Shown piece after piece: positions 38,085 to 49,100 of a stretch of 64,000 nucleotides of DNA. Each line of letters starts with the position of its first letter. Positions within the stretch are counted from its first letter, which is position 1. Source of the stretch: an uncultured Methanolobus sp. (lineage in GTDB: Archaea; Halobacteriota; Methanosarcinia; Methanosarcinales; Methanosarcinaceae); the NCBI RefSeq assembly GCF_963667555.1, contig NZ_OY763421.1:1505562-1569561 (forward strand), in the 5' to 3' direction. Both the position numbers and the translations under genes were made by a program. A model generated the notes under the pieces. That model saw only the letters and a program-made list of their open reading frames with translations. It was not told the origin of the DNA and made no database searches.

Positions 38085-41000
38085 TTATTCCAGAGCTTCA
38101 CGAAGTTTTTTGATCTCGTAAAGATCCTTGATTGTCGGTACAATGTCCTGACCGGCTCTCTCTGAGTTTGCCAGTTCACCCGCATATTTCACATCAAGCA
38201 ACTTCTTCCTGACAATATACTCACCATCCTGCATTTTCAGCACATGATGCAGGATATTGTTGCGGCTCTGCTCGTACATCTTCCAGTAACCTCCACCTGA
38301 TGTCAGCGGGGAAATGTTATCAAGGAAACTTGTAGCTGCAAGCAGAGTCAGGGTCACTTCCCAGGGTTTTGCGTGGGAATGTGTAATAACACGCGCATCC
38401 TGAGAACTCTTCAGAGACATTATGGCATTGATATCAGTGGATATCGTGCTGTTCACAACTGATGATGAAATGTATGAGGAACGTGAACCTATCACAAGTC
38501 CCACTTTTCCGAAAGTCCATTTCTCAGTGGTGCTTATGGGTATCATCTGGTTATGGATTCCCAGTTTATAGTTCTCAAGCAAAGAAGGATATGTAGCTTT
38601 CACCTCGGAAAGCAGGTTGTTAAGCTCATTCATTCCGTTGTCATCGTTGTCAAGATTTGTGAGGTCTGACATTTCTCCAATAAGTGACAGTATCTTCGGA
38701 TTTATTTCTCCAACCTTTGTCCTGTAAAGACTCTTATCAGTCTTATTCTTGGATTTTGTCTTTTCATTGATAGAAGACATGAAATGGTAGAAAGACTCAT
38801 AATGCTTGTTGAGATCCCTTCTGGAACTGAATGTCTTTTCATGGAGCTCCTCAGCATGGTCCATCATATCTGCAACAGAACGCTTTTCACCGATCTCTTC
38901 ATTTATAGCATCAATATCTCCGGATATGGATTTTGATTTGAGGAAGTATCCTTCCTTTTTAAGATATACTTCTGTCAGGCAATCCCTTAAAGAAGCTATA
39001 AGCTCGCTCCTTTCTGTCTGGTCAAAGATAGCATCTACTCTGTCATAATTGACCGAGTCCTTTCCGGCATCACCCAATAATGAAGAGATGGTCTGTTTCT
39101 TGATCTCGGAAGCCTTTTTGTGCAGACCCTTGTTCAGGAAATCATCTGGAATGTAGAACTCAAAAGGACTGTTGATCTGAATGTTCCAGTGTTTGGCATT
39201 GGATTTGATGAAATCCTCTTTTTCCTTTTTCATTGCCTCGAACTTTCTGACCTTCTTCTTCTTGTCACCCTTTATAAGACTGACAAGACCACCCTTTTCC
39301 TGTTTCTTCCTTTCGGAATCATAGAAATAATAGAGTGCAATGGATTCGATCAGGTTTATCAGGCCATCGTAACTGCCTTCGATCTCATAAGAGAGGTCTT
39401 TGAACTCCTGCTGCATTGCAGAAACATTAGCAGCCCTGAGCCATCCGCTTTTATCCCTGGCCTTGATCTCATCACTCTTTACCTGAGAAATGAATTCCTC
39501 AAGTTTCATTTTCAGGTCTTTTTCCTTTTCATCCAGAGACTGGACTCTCTTGTTGATATTAATATACTGCTCGATCTCTTTCTCATTGTCAGAGATCTTT
39601 TGCTCTGCCTTTTTAGTAACCTGGTCCTTAAGCAGTTCCGCACCGTCGGATTCTTCTTCCTTCCCCATTACCTGTTTCTCAAGCTCCCTTATCTCATCCT
39701 TGAGTTTCTTGGACTTGACATTCATGTTACTGATGGTGGAAGACATGTTCTGGTTACCCTTGAGCATGTCAATAAGAGTTGACCTTGCGGACTCTTCAGA
39801 AACACCGGAGACTTTCCTGAAAAGGAGAGCTGTTTCTTCCAGAACCTGAATGCTTTCAGGTATAAGATCTGCCAGTTTCTTATCATTCTCGTCGGTAAGT
39901 TCATTTGATTTGACACTCTGCGAACCTGCCTTGACCTTTGACAGATATTCGACTATTCCATCAAAAGTACTTATCCTGTCGATCTGCATTTCAGACGGGA
40001 TCTGGTTTGCTATGAAATACTCGATGGTGTCCACACTCTTATAATTAAGAAGACGACCAATTTCATGTTTCAGGACATTCTCGATATTCCTGTATTCCTT
40101 TTTGATGTACTCGAAGTTCTCTTTAGTTGGAGCAGTTTCCTTGAAAGAATACTGGTTCTCTAAGAATGAATCGATCTGCTGGTTCAGTTCTTTCCTGGAA
40201 TTTGTTATCATCTCCAGGGAATTGATGATCTCTTCATACTGGTTCTTAAGTCCACGCAGATCTTCAATAGGATATTCGATAACATGGGAATTTGCAAAAA
40301 TGAATGACGAAAATGAACCTTTTACGTCGCTGATATTAATGTCACCTGTTTCAACGTGGAAGAAATTGGTGAACACATTTGGGAACATTGCATCGAACTC
40401 ATGGACCTCTGCACGGGCTTCTTCTCCCTTTTTGTATCCGGTGGGACCAAGAGATGTGACGATCACATTGTTGAACAGCCTCTCTGTCATATTGAGATAT
40501 TCAAGCTCAGTGAGGGCTATTGAAGCGTTCAACTGCTCTTTTTCTCCTTCCTGGGTTGTGGGGAGGACTACAAAGAGACACAATTGGGTAGAATCGCCCT
40601 TGAATGAGCGTATGTAACGTGCAAGGTCAATGAACATACCGGAGCCTGTGCCGCCTCCAAGACCTACAACGATAGCCACGCTTCCTCTGCTTGAGAAAGT
40701 AGGGAATCCGCTGGATTCACCCTCAGTTATGACCTTGTAGAATATTGCCTTGGAAATAGCTCTCCTGCGGTGGACTCCGCCGCCAAAGTCATCCATTGCA
40801 AGATGGTCTATCTTCAGCAGATCCTCAAAAACAATTCCGTCTTCCGAATCATCATTGAGCCACCAGGTCTTAACTTTTGGTTCGGATCTCTTGTTCTTGA
40901 CCTTCTCAGCAATTTCCCTGCTGGCAAGGTCAGGAACCTGGCTGATATTTGCAAGAGATGGTAAGTAATAGAATTTGGTTTCAATATTTCCCTGTGCCCC

Positions 41001-41234
41001 GCATTCGATTATTTTATCTTTAAGCTGGGAAATACGTACTTCATCACCTTCTTTTTCATTAGCATCAGCGTCCATGGTGTATACTTTCAGACGCCTGCCA
41101 TCAGCTGAATAGTGCTTCAGGAACCAGTCGTTGTTGCATATCTCCATTGTCAGCCTTTTTCCGCAACCTCCAACACCAACAACGGTCATGTCAGTTGGCA
41201 ATTGCAATGGCGGAATTATCTTTTCATAACTCAT
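38085..41234 (-). CDS. Large tubulin/FtsZ-like GTPase with coiled coil (Tubulin_2-like)
   Basis: A 1049-residue protein. The N-terminal 340 residues have the tubulin/FtsZ nucleotide-binding pattern: T1 VGVGGCGKR at 19-27, T2 TMDADANE at 53-60, a GGGVHRRRAISKAIFY segment at 151-166 resembling the T3 region, and the signature GLGGGTGSGM at 191-200. Charged coiled coils follow (about 345-385, 480-590, 770-850), then a C-terminal globular part. It is not FtsZ or CetZ: it is far longer and lacks their continuation. It best fits the poorly studied Tubulin_2 group (family knowledge, not verified). Its start overlaps the upstream receptor-like gene by ATGA. The membrane partners on both sides suggest filaments or GTP-switch assemblies at the membrane (inference). 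Confidence 0.85.
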   Translation of the reverse strand: MSYEKIIPPLQLPTDMTVVGVGGCGKRLTMEICNNDWFLKHYSADGRRLKVYTMDADANEKEGDEVRISQLKDKIIECGAQGNIETKFYYLPSLANISQVPDLASREIAEKVKNKRSEPKVKTWWLNDDSEDGIVFEDLLKIDHLAMDDFGGGVHRRRAISKAIFYKVITEGESSGFPTFSSRGSVAIVVGLGGGTGSGMFIDLARYIRSFKGDSTQLCLFVVLPTTQEGEKEQLNASIALTELEYLNMTERLFNNVIVTSLGPTGYKKGEEARAEVHEFDAMFPNVFTNFFHVETGDINISDVKGSFSSFIFANSHVIEYPIEDLRGLKNQYEEIINSLEMITNSRKELNQQIDSFLENQYSFKETAPTKENFEYIKKEYRNIENVLKHEIGRLLNYKSVDTIEYFIANQIPSEMQIDRISTFDGIVEYLSKVKAGSQSVKSNELTDENDKKLADLIPESIQVLEETALLFRKVSGVSEESARSTLIDMLKGNQNMSSTISNMNVKSKKLKDEIRELEKQVMGKEEESDGAELLKDQVTKKAEQKISDNEKEIEQYININKRVQSLDEKEKDLKMKLEEFISQVKSDEIKARDKSGWLRAANVSAMQQEFKDLSYEIEGSYDGLINLIESIALYYFYDSERKKQEKGGLVSLIKGDKKKKVRKFEAMKKEKEDFIKSNAKHWNIQINSPFEFYIPDDFLNKGLHKKASEIKKQTISSLLGDAGKDSVNYDRVDAIFDQTERSELIASLRDCLTEVYLKKEGYFLKSKSISGDIDAINEEIGEKRSVADMMDHAEELHEKTFSSRRDLNKHYESFYHFMSSINEKTKSKNKTDKSLYRTKVGEINPKILSLIGEMSDLTNLDNDDNGMNELNNLLSEVKATYPSLLENYKLGIHNQMIPISTTEKWTFGKVGLVIGSRSSYISSSVVNSTISTDINAIMSLKSSQDARVITHSHAKPWEVTLTLLAATSFLDNISPLTSGGGYWKMYEQSRNNILHHVLKMQDGEYIVRKKLLDVKYAGELANSERAGQDIVPTIKDLYEIKKLREALE

Positions 41235-41974
41235 ATGTCATCATCCCCGTAGTCATCATCTTTATTCCCGATTCGAATACCGATTATCGCACCAATTATA
41301 AGGGCAATTATAATTCCACCAGCAGCCAGGTAAAGTGATATTTCCGGCCCTTCCTCTACGTCAGAATTCAGATAGTCTGCAAGTTCATTGGCTTCATGAA
41401 CAAGTCCTTTGTCAAAAAGGTCCGCGAGATAGTTCCTCATAAAAGGATCTTCGATGGTGTCAAGTTTTCCTTCAAAGGATTCGATATCAGGAACATATAT
41501 AATGAAAGTCCTGGTGTCGCTGTCTTTTAAGCTGTTCCTCTCATCATCCAGGAGATTAAAACGGTAGTAAGCATAACCGGTTCTTTTTTCATCGAATTTT
41601 ATGAGAGTTACTTTTTCTGTCTGGGCAACTTCCCTGACAACCGGTACTTTTCCCTGTATATGGACAACGATTTCTTCGTCACTATCATTCAGACTCAGTA
41701 CATAATTGTTGGAATTACTGGTAATATCAAGTTCCGTAAAATTGTAAAGAGGATTATTTCCATATGCTTCCAGGTCGGTCTCAAACGAAATATAATCAGC
41801 AGATTGTGGAATACTCGTGATGGTCAGGTCATATTCAATGATATCCCCTTCCTTTACCTCGTCAGGAAGATCACCTGCGATGTCCACATCTACTGCACCA
41901 ACGTTCGAAATAAGAGAGATAAGAATAAAGAAACAAAGTATAGTTTCAACTATCAGTATATTGCGTGTTTTCAT
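41231..41974 (-). CDS. Receptor-like single-pass surface protein, first gene of tubulin/GTPase operon
   Basis: A 247-residue protein with a signal peptide (about 1-28, ending SNVGAVDVD) and an extracellular beta-rich domain of about 130 residues (EGDIIEYDLTITSIP). A helical stalk follows, then one transmembrane helix (ISLYLAAGGIIIALIIGAIIGI) and a very short acidic cytoplasmic tail, KDDDYGDDDI. I recognise no family. The stop overlaps the tubulin-like start by 4 bp, so the two are translationally coupled. It would give the intracellular GTPases an outside sensor or anchor. A TATA box lies about 93 nt upstream. Confidence 0.8.
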   Translation of the reverse strand: MKTRNILIVETILCFFILISLISNVGAVDVDIAGDLPDEVKEGDIIEYDLTITSIPQSADYISFETDLEAYGNNPLYNFTELDITSNSNNYVLSLNDSDEEIVVHIQGKVPVVREVAQTEKVTLIKFDEKRTGYAYYRFNLLDDERNSLKDSDTRTFIIYVPDIESFEGKLDTIEDPFMRNYLADLFDKGLVHEANELADYLNSDVEEGPEISLYLAAGGIIIALIIGAIIGIRIGNKDDDYGDDDI

Positions 41975-42066
41975 GATTCAACCCCAAAATAATTGCTTTC
42001 TCACAATAATTCCAATTCACACTAACCTACAATTGAAATTACTGTCCCACAAGTCAATGATTTTGC

Positions 42067-42079
42067 ATATAAACTCAAT
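42067..42079 (-). promoter_or_regulatory. BRE/TATA sequence of the tubulin/GTPase operon
   Basis: The minus strand reads ATTGAGTTTATAT, 93 nt upstream of the first start codon. It is identical over 13 nt to the sequence at 34689-34701 before the poly-HAMP receptor gene. The predicted leader is about 65-70 nt. Confidence 0.45.
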
Positions 42080-42167
42080 CATCCAACTATATAATCTTTT
42101 TGATTTTATTGTGATTTTTAAATGATAATAATAAAATATTAGATTCAAATAGAAAAGAAAACAGGAT

Positions 42168-45100
42168 TTACTCCCGTTTTCTATATGCCATTGCTACAAC
42201 TCCACCTACCAGAACAATCGAGGCAAATCCAACAGCAAACCAGCTATTGGTCGTGCCTTTTGCTTCTGTAGAAACTGATCCATCATCAACCGGAGTGTCA
42301 TCAACCACATCCTCAACCGTCATTAATGCTCCAACATCTTCAGCACCCTCCTGTGCCATAGATGTACCCACGATCGCAAACGGCGAGAATCCCGGCGTAC
42401 TGGCTTCAAAGTGCAGATAAGTGTCATCTTCACTCAGCTTCTGAGTATCGAGTTCACTCCACTTCCCATCAGAATACCTGCACAACCTGATAGTACCCTC
42501 ATCGATCTCATACTCTTCAACCCAATCCTTCTCAACCTTAAATCCAACAACCGGACTATCAATATTATCCGAACTTGAGAAGCCAGATTTTCCAACCCAC
42601 ATATTGACATTACAGTAAACCGTATCCGGTGCATCCTCATCCACCAGAGCAGAAGTTCCATGCAACATTTCTATTGTAGATGATATCTTACCCCAGTTCC
42701 TGAAAGCCTCAAATCTGATGTACTCGATGGTATTAAGTTCATTATCAAATTCATACGAGGTTAGATCACCTTTTGATACGAATTCTGAGAGGACATCCTT
42801 GTAAGCAATGTTCTCGAATTCTTCACCGGTGGTGCCGCCGCCTCCACCACCGCCTCCGCCGCCGGAGGAGGAAGTGGTTGAAGAAATTTCACTAGATTCC
42901 TTATTATGATTGTAGGGTGTAGCGACAATAAATGGAGACAAACTCATAGTAGAGCCATAAATTATATTTTTATCAATATCCAAAGATGTGGTAATATCTA
43001 CCCAATTTCCATTTTCATAATGCCAAAGTCTCAAACTCAATTCATCATATGTTTGAGATTCATCGTAATTGATGGAAATTTTGATGGGGCCTTCAAATGT
43101 AGCAGTTGATTCAATATTGTAGTATACTCCAGAAAGGATGAAACCGCTGGGTGTAGAAGGTCCAGAGAAAGATTTCATTGCACTGGTTTCACCACCCTCT
43201 TCGACATCATCAAAGATTAAAGATACTTCTTCATCAGTCATTTCAACTGAAACTTTAGATCCAATTGGAGTTTCATACGATTTACGCGGAATAACTGTAA
43301 CTTCTATTTCATCAGTAGCACTAGCATACCCCGATTTGGTAACAGTCGCTAAAATTGTATATATATGTTCAGATGTTACGGGCGGTGGATTAAAAATCGA
43401 AACAAAATTTCCATTTTCATTTGTAACTCCCTGTAAATTTGATAACAAATAGTTCGATCCATCAGTAACCGAAAGGAGTACATTTGCTCCTTCAATAGGT
43501 CCACCTGATATAACAAATGTTTCTATTTCTGAAGGGTATCCAGAGTATAAGTATAAAGGATTACTAGCAGATTTACTAGCAGATATTAGTGTCTGTAACT
43601 TTCTAGAAACCTTGAATTGTGAAAGTACTATTGGAGATTCGTGATCATGCTCATCCTTAACCTTTATTTTGAATTCATAGTCCCCATCATGTAAATTTGA
43701 ATAACTCTTTGAAGTTAATTTTGACCAGTCTGACCAACTAGCATCATATCCTTCTAAATAGAATGAATACTGCAATTTATCCTTAGGGCTGATGTCGTCT
43801 GAAGCTTCCCACGAAAAAACGACTTCTCCATTGTGTACTTCTTCTGGAGGTTTATCAACCATATTTAAAACCGGATTGTAGGGAGGATTTTCTGGAACAA
43901 CAGAAACAGAATTCAATTTGCAGTATAGTTTATTTGAGCCAGCTCCATACCCTTGTAGCCCAATAGCTGCCGAAATTGCTTCAGGTTTAAACTGCCACAT
44001 GTAAGAATGATCTCTTTCTAGATATACAATTTCTGAGTGTTTGAAGGATGGTGATGTCCCATGTGATATTTTTTCATTCCACCACGATGGTATAAGTGTT
44101 GTTACTGGAAGGCCAACAAAATGATCAAATACTATTTTTGCTGCGTTAGTTAATGTAAATGTATCTTCCCACAAGATTTTTTCAAAATCATATGATCCTC
44201 CACCTTTCTCGAAAAAAATGTCGCTTTCGCGCAATATCCAAGTATTATCCGTTTGATCAAATAGTTCATAATTCACTTTAGAATTGCTTATAGAAGCAGA
44301 TCCCTGAACCCAATGCACACCCTGAATAGAGCCATCACCTGAAACATGGTAGTCCCAAGTTATTTTGTAATATCCATCTTCTTCAGCTGTCCAATAATCT
44401 ACAATTTTATAGTTAGCATATGAAGTTGCTGAACCAACACCTGGACCCTTTATAGGTGGCAGCGTTGCAGCTCCTGCCAATGCAGATGTGATAATTGTGC
44501 CATCTCCTATATTTTCATCAACATCTGCAAAATCTAACGTTGCAGTCTTAGAAGAAAAGCCAAAAATATCAGATGTGTTTTTGGATTCACCATATGCATA
44601 AGGTGGTAAAAATAATATGTCATATCGGTTTGGTACTTCGGAACTAAGATCATTAATTTTTCCTACAACTTCATCGTTTGCTTCACCCAAAGTTGAATGA
44701 TAAGCTGAGACGGTTATCATGCAGTCGGTTTCAGTTCCGTTGTTTGAGGTTGTTGCGGACACCCATCCATTTGCATAAATACCATCATCTACAAGTCCAT
44801 CATCATGAGTTCCATCGTCGAACAATAAAATAGAATCATCACCATTCGAGAAGGTTGCACAAACACGGCTTGTTTTTGCTGCAGGCATTGGTTCTCCCAT
44901 ATTGTCAGTGACTTTTGCTTTGATTAACACCAGGTCACCATAATCAACCTCAAAATCTTCAGTTGGAGAAAGGATATCAACCACCATATATTCAGGAGAT
45001 GCATCTTTTATATATGTAGCTGGAGCCTCATTAGAACCTTCTGATACTTCAATATCCATATCTTCTGGTTCAGCCCAACCGTCCACTTTACTAAACTCAA

Positions 45101-46061
45101 TTGTATAATCATCAGTTACAACAGTAATTTCTTCTCCGCTAGAATGCCAATCGGTTTCTGTTGTAAGCCTCCATTTAGCCTGTGACCTTACTTCAGATGG
45201 GTAAATAGTCACTACCAAGGTTCCATATTTTGCAGTGCAATCGTATTCAATTGTTTTATCATTATCGTTTTCATCAATTTCATTAACTTTACTTTCACCA
45301 TCTGCACGAACTCTTATTGTATCCGTTCCAGAGCAAGTATATGAATAGTCAAAAGAATGCCATTCATCTGAACCTCCACATGCAGAAACTAATCCTACAT
45401 CATCAGATGCAACACGATTATTCATATCGTCGATATACAAATAGGTCTTGCTAGAACCAGCAGCACTTGGACCGGTATTGTTAATCTTATAGGATATTTC
45501 ATTTCCATCAACTTTGATATCTTCTATAATAAGATTCGGTGAGGAAAATACTGATTTTTTGTAGGCATACCATCCATGTTGTTGATCAATATGTTCTGAA
45601 GATATCGGATCTCTTTCATAAGGGTCTGCTTCTTTGATCTTTGCATCATTTTTCAAAGCAGCCCGATAATAGAATACAATACTCTCAGCATTACTATTAG
45701 GTTTGACTTCAATATTTAGAGTTTGACTTTCACCTTCGTCCCAATATGATTTATTTAACTCTGCCAGATAATAGTCTGAAGAAACAGTTGTACCTGAACT
45801 GGTGTGAATTGTACTTCCAGGAGGATACTTTTTAGCAGTACTAGTTCCACTAACACTTACAACTTCTTCTCCGTTTGGGAAAGAAACAGAAATGTAACCT
45901 TCACTTGAAAGTCCACCCTCATTCTTTACAGTAACAGATATTGATGCAGTTTCTTTATCGCATGACCATGATTCGGTTTCGATATTTTGAGGATTTTGGA
46001 TTTTTGGAATCGGTGGATTCGTGTCTTCTGAAACAAACCATTCCATGATTCGACTAACCAA
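42168..46061 (-). pseudogene. 3' part of an interrupted giant surface protein gene (PGF-pre-PGF)
   Basis: A 1297-codon open stretch in the same frame as the ORF at 46077-48218 and separated from it by one TAA and five sense codons. It starts with the end of a glutamine-amidotransferase-like domain (LVSRIMEWF). Then come a CARDB-like domain (about 165-280), a PEGA-like segment, an immunoglobulin-like domain with DDGTHDDGLVDDGIYANGW, a lectin-like section, a Y_Y_Y-type domain with YSFYLEGYDASWSDWS, a Gly-rich linker (about 1100) and a PGF-pre-PGF domain (ASTPGFSPFAIVG). It ends in a transmembrane anchor with YRKRE. No ribosome binding site precedes TTG 46061 or ATG 46046, so independent translation is doubtful and a signal peptide would be lacking. 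Confidence 0.8.
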
Positions 46062-46076
46062 ATCTTTATGGTCCAG

Positions 46077-48218
46077 TTAATCAATATGTTCATCTGAAAA
46101 AGTTTCTCCACTGCCAATGATTACTACTTTACCACCATGCTGAAAAGCTGAGATAATAGGATTACCTAGAGCATAAGCCACTGGTGTTTGGGTACCAATT
46201 ATGTTCCAACCCCAACTTCCAAGGTCAAAATCCTGACCATAGTAGTAAAATTCATCGATTCCTTCTAAAATAGGATGAGGCGTTATTTCACTACCTGTAA
46301 CCTTGTGCTGTAGTTGAACTTTGGTGTGATCTTGGTCAAGAAGCAAGTGAACGTTGTTATTGAATTTGTTTGCAACATAATTTTCGTAGGAAGTGTAATA
46401 TGTAGCACCCAGCAATAACAAGTTTCCGCCATTTGCCACAAAATTATACACTGACTCTGTATCCTCATTTGTAAATTTATCAAGATCATCCCCCGGAGCT
46501 CCCATTATTAGAATATCATACTCATTGTTTTCAAGTTCATCCTTAAGAGTAGGAACAATTCCAACATCTACTTTGAAATCATAGAAATTTGAAATGTCCC
46601 ATGAGGGAGAACCTAATTCAACTTCAAGGCTCCATTGACCAGATTCAGGATTATGTATATGAGTAGAATGATCCTCAGAAGTCCAATCGACTCTGGTTGT
46701 AAACATTTCATTGTTGCTTGGATTTAATAAACGAACCCTTGCAAAACCTTCAGTTTCAACAATAGAATTAACAGATATTGCAATGGATTTAATACCTTGA
46801 GGAATATTGATGTCATAATTCAAAATAGTATTAGGACTATTTTTTGATACATCCTCGTAAATATTATTATGAAACAAAACTCCAGCGGGATAATCATAAT
46901 ATAAATTATTATAATTAAAAACCGTAACAACATAATCATTTTCTTCAAGATGGCTTACAAACTCATCGTATTTTCTATTAGAATATATTTCCATCAAGGA
47001 TGAATAATCAAAATTTTCAGTAGTCCAATATTCATCATGAGTAGTGTCAAATAATATTCGAGTAGCATCTGCTAATAGTATACTGTGATCACTGTTTGTT
47101 AAATCCACTATGTAGAGATTGTTGTCTGAATCGTATGTATAAGTACCTTTGACTTCTACATAATCACCATTTTCAATAATATCTTGCTCAGAAGGGGAAC
47201 CATAGACGATATTAATAATGCTAGTATCGCCTTTGTTAAGTACATTTAATGGATCAGATATAATTTCCTCTATTTGAACTGTGTACGCTATGAATGAAAA
47301 CGATACAACACTGTCGATTACATTTCCCCTAAATTCTACTTCGGACCCAAGAATTCCAGAAACTGTTGATGTTATACCGTTCTGAACACTAACAGTATTA
47401 ATGTAGTCAGTATAGCCACTTTTGCTAAGTTTCACCGTGTGGGAGCCTGTAGAAACATCAGCCAGTGTTTTGGGAGTAAGACCATTATATACACCATCAA
47501 GATAAATACTAGCGCCAGTGGGATTAGAACTTACAGAAATAAAGCCAGTTGTAATGACAGGATCAAGTGTTGCAGAAACTGTAGAGGTCACTCCACCCTG
47601 AACATCCACAGTAATAGTATAATATTCATAGCCACTTTTACGAAGGTTCACAGTATGAGAACCAGTAGAGACTTCATTTAAAATTTTTGGAGTTAGACCA
47701 TTGTAAGTGCCATCGAGATAAATACTGGCACCAATAGGATTTGAACTTACTGAGATTGAACCCTCTGATGGAACTATTATCAAATAATTATCTGAACTTA
47801 CATCATCATAATTGCTTAAAAAGATGTTATGACCTGTATAAGCATCATAACTATAATCACCATAAACTTCTACTGTAGCCCCTATCCAATATTCTTCAAC
47901 AACCGCAGGTCCTTCTACGTGACTTGCAACTCGCACAACATCACCTACATTCAAGGCGCCTGTAGAATCTAGAATAATTTCCCCTATTTTTACGTCAACT
48001 TCGTAAAAAGAAAAAGCTGGCAAATCGTTTACGACTTCACCCCTAATTTTTACTTTGTTAGACTCTGAATTCACTACAATAACCATAGGTTTCGAAGAAA
48101 TAGCATTTATTGTATCTGAAGAAAAACTATCATCAATGATAGTTGATTCTGCTCCATTTGCTACAACCAACACAGAAAGAAGCATCAAAGTAATAATAAC
48201 TAAGTTAACTGATTTCAT
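46077..48218 (-). pseudogene. 5' part of the interrupted giant surface protein gene (PEGA repeats)
   Basis: 713 codons with a signal peptide (MKSVNLVIITLMLLSVLVVANGA). Two OB-like repeats carry VKIRGEVVNDLPAFSFYEV and VEFRGNVIDSVVSFSF. Between them are two nearly identical tandem PEGA domains (ISVSSNPIGASIYLDGTYNG and ISVSSNPTGASIYLDGVYNG). The end is a GATase1-like domain whose last part, GGKVVIIGSGETFSDEHID, is cut by TAA at 46079-46077. The next codons read LDHKDLVSRIMEWF in the same frame, the natural continuation of that domain. If translated to the TAA the product would be secreted and unanchored. Either a recent nonsense mutation, a sequence error or readthrough explains this. Confidence 0.8.
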
Positions 48219-48522
48219 AAACTAAGACCACCCTATGTATCCAACCTTAAAGTTCAATTTCAGGTACCCAACCTGACAAGAAGCATTTCAAAATAATGAT
48301 ACTTAAATTAATTGAACTTTAATTTAGAACGAAATATTCTGAATATTAATCAGTAAAAGGTGGCTTCATAGTTATTTCAAAACAATTAGATATTTTATTG
48401 TCTAAAAACAACTCAGTACCAAAATATCAAAACCATTATATCCGATAACCTCCCTACTACCCCTGCAACGTAACACAAATACTGTTGAGAATATTACTTC
48501 ATATAATAAAGAAGGTTACATC
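48219..48522. other. Intergenic region before cfbA, no feature seen
   Basis: About 300 bp of AT-rich sequence between the divergent surface protein gene and the first cfbA. I see no gene or strong repeat. AAGAAGGTTACATC directly before ATG 48523 holds the cfbA ribosome binding site and is nearly the same as that of the second copy. Confidence 0.4.
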
Positions 48523-48918
48523 ATGAGTGAAAAAATAGGAATTTTGGCTATTGGACACGGCAGCAGATTACCATACAACAACCAGGTAGTAACTGAGATC
48601 GCAAACATGATCTCCGAAGCACACCCTGAATATGTTGTTAAGACAGGATTCATGGAGAACAGTGAGCCTACAGTTGAAGAGGCACTCATGTCATTTGAAG
48701 GCACAGGCGTTACAACGATCGCTGCTGCACCAGTTTTCCTTGCATCCGGAATCCACATCACAAAAGACATCCCAGGAATCCTTAAACTGGACCCTGAGAC
48801 AAGCGAAGGCGAGATCGAGTTTGACGGACAGAAAGTAAAGATCGTCTACGCAAAGCCACTCGGTAGCGACAAGCTCATCGCAGAACTCATCTTCAAGAGA
48901 GCACAGGAAGTCCTTTAA
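48523..48918 (+). CDS. cfbA: Sirohydrochlorin nickel/cobalt chelatase, copy 1
   Basis: A 131-residue short CbiX-type chelatase. The N-terminal metal-binding [12 protein letters not shown] and the second His in [13 protein letters not shown] are both present. In methanogens this enzyme (CfbA) inserts nickel into sirohydrochlorin for coenzyme F430 and can insert cobalt for cobamides. The short length means it works as a homodimer. A strong hairpin terminator follows the stop. A second copy lies 500 bp downstream, and two COG0523 GTPases follow on the other strand. Confidence 0.93.
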   Translation: MSEKIGILAIGHGSRLPYNNQVVTEIANMISEAHPEYVVKTGFMENSEPTVEEALMSFEGTGVTTIAAAPVFLASGIHITKDIPGILKLDPETSEGEIEFDGQKVKIVYAKPLGSDKLIAELIFKRAQEVL

Positions 48919-48919
48919 G

Positions 48920-48954
48920 CTGTGTCACTGACACAGTACTCTTTTTCTTTTCAC
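48920..48954 (+). terminator. Intrinsic-type terminator of cfbA copy 1
   Basis: CTGTGTCA pairs perfectly with TGACACAG (48920-48936, one-base centre), followed by TACTCTTTTTCTTTT. It begins 1 nt after the cfbA stop and would isolate the two cfbA copies transcriptionally. Confidence 0.7.
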
Positions 48955-49100
48955 CGTATATTTTATTTTAATTAGATCGAAATCAGCATTTAACTTCTAA
49001 TTTTATAGTCTCCGTAGCAATTAAATTGATACGAGTGTCACAAACGTTGCTGATTTTCAGTTCCACAGAAATAATTGAAAGCTAAAAACAAAGTGACCAT

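Noticed and set aside
38085..41234. Large coiled-coil GTPase as FtsZ or CetZ
   Set aside because: It is nearly three times too long, lacks the usual continuation after the nucleotide-binding part, and sits in a membrane-GTPase operon rather than a division context.
46077..46079. Stop codon in the giant surface gene as a pyrrolysine site
   Set aside because: The codon is TAA; pyrrolysine is inserted at TAG.
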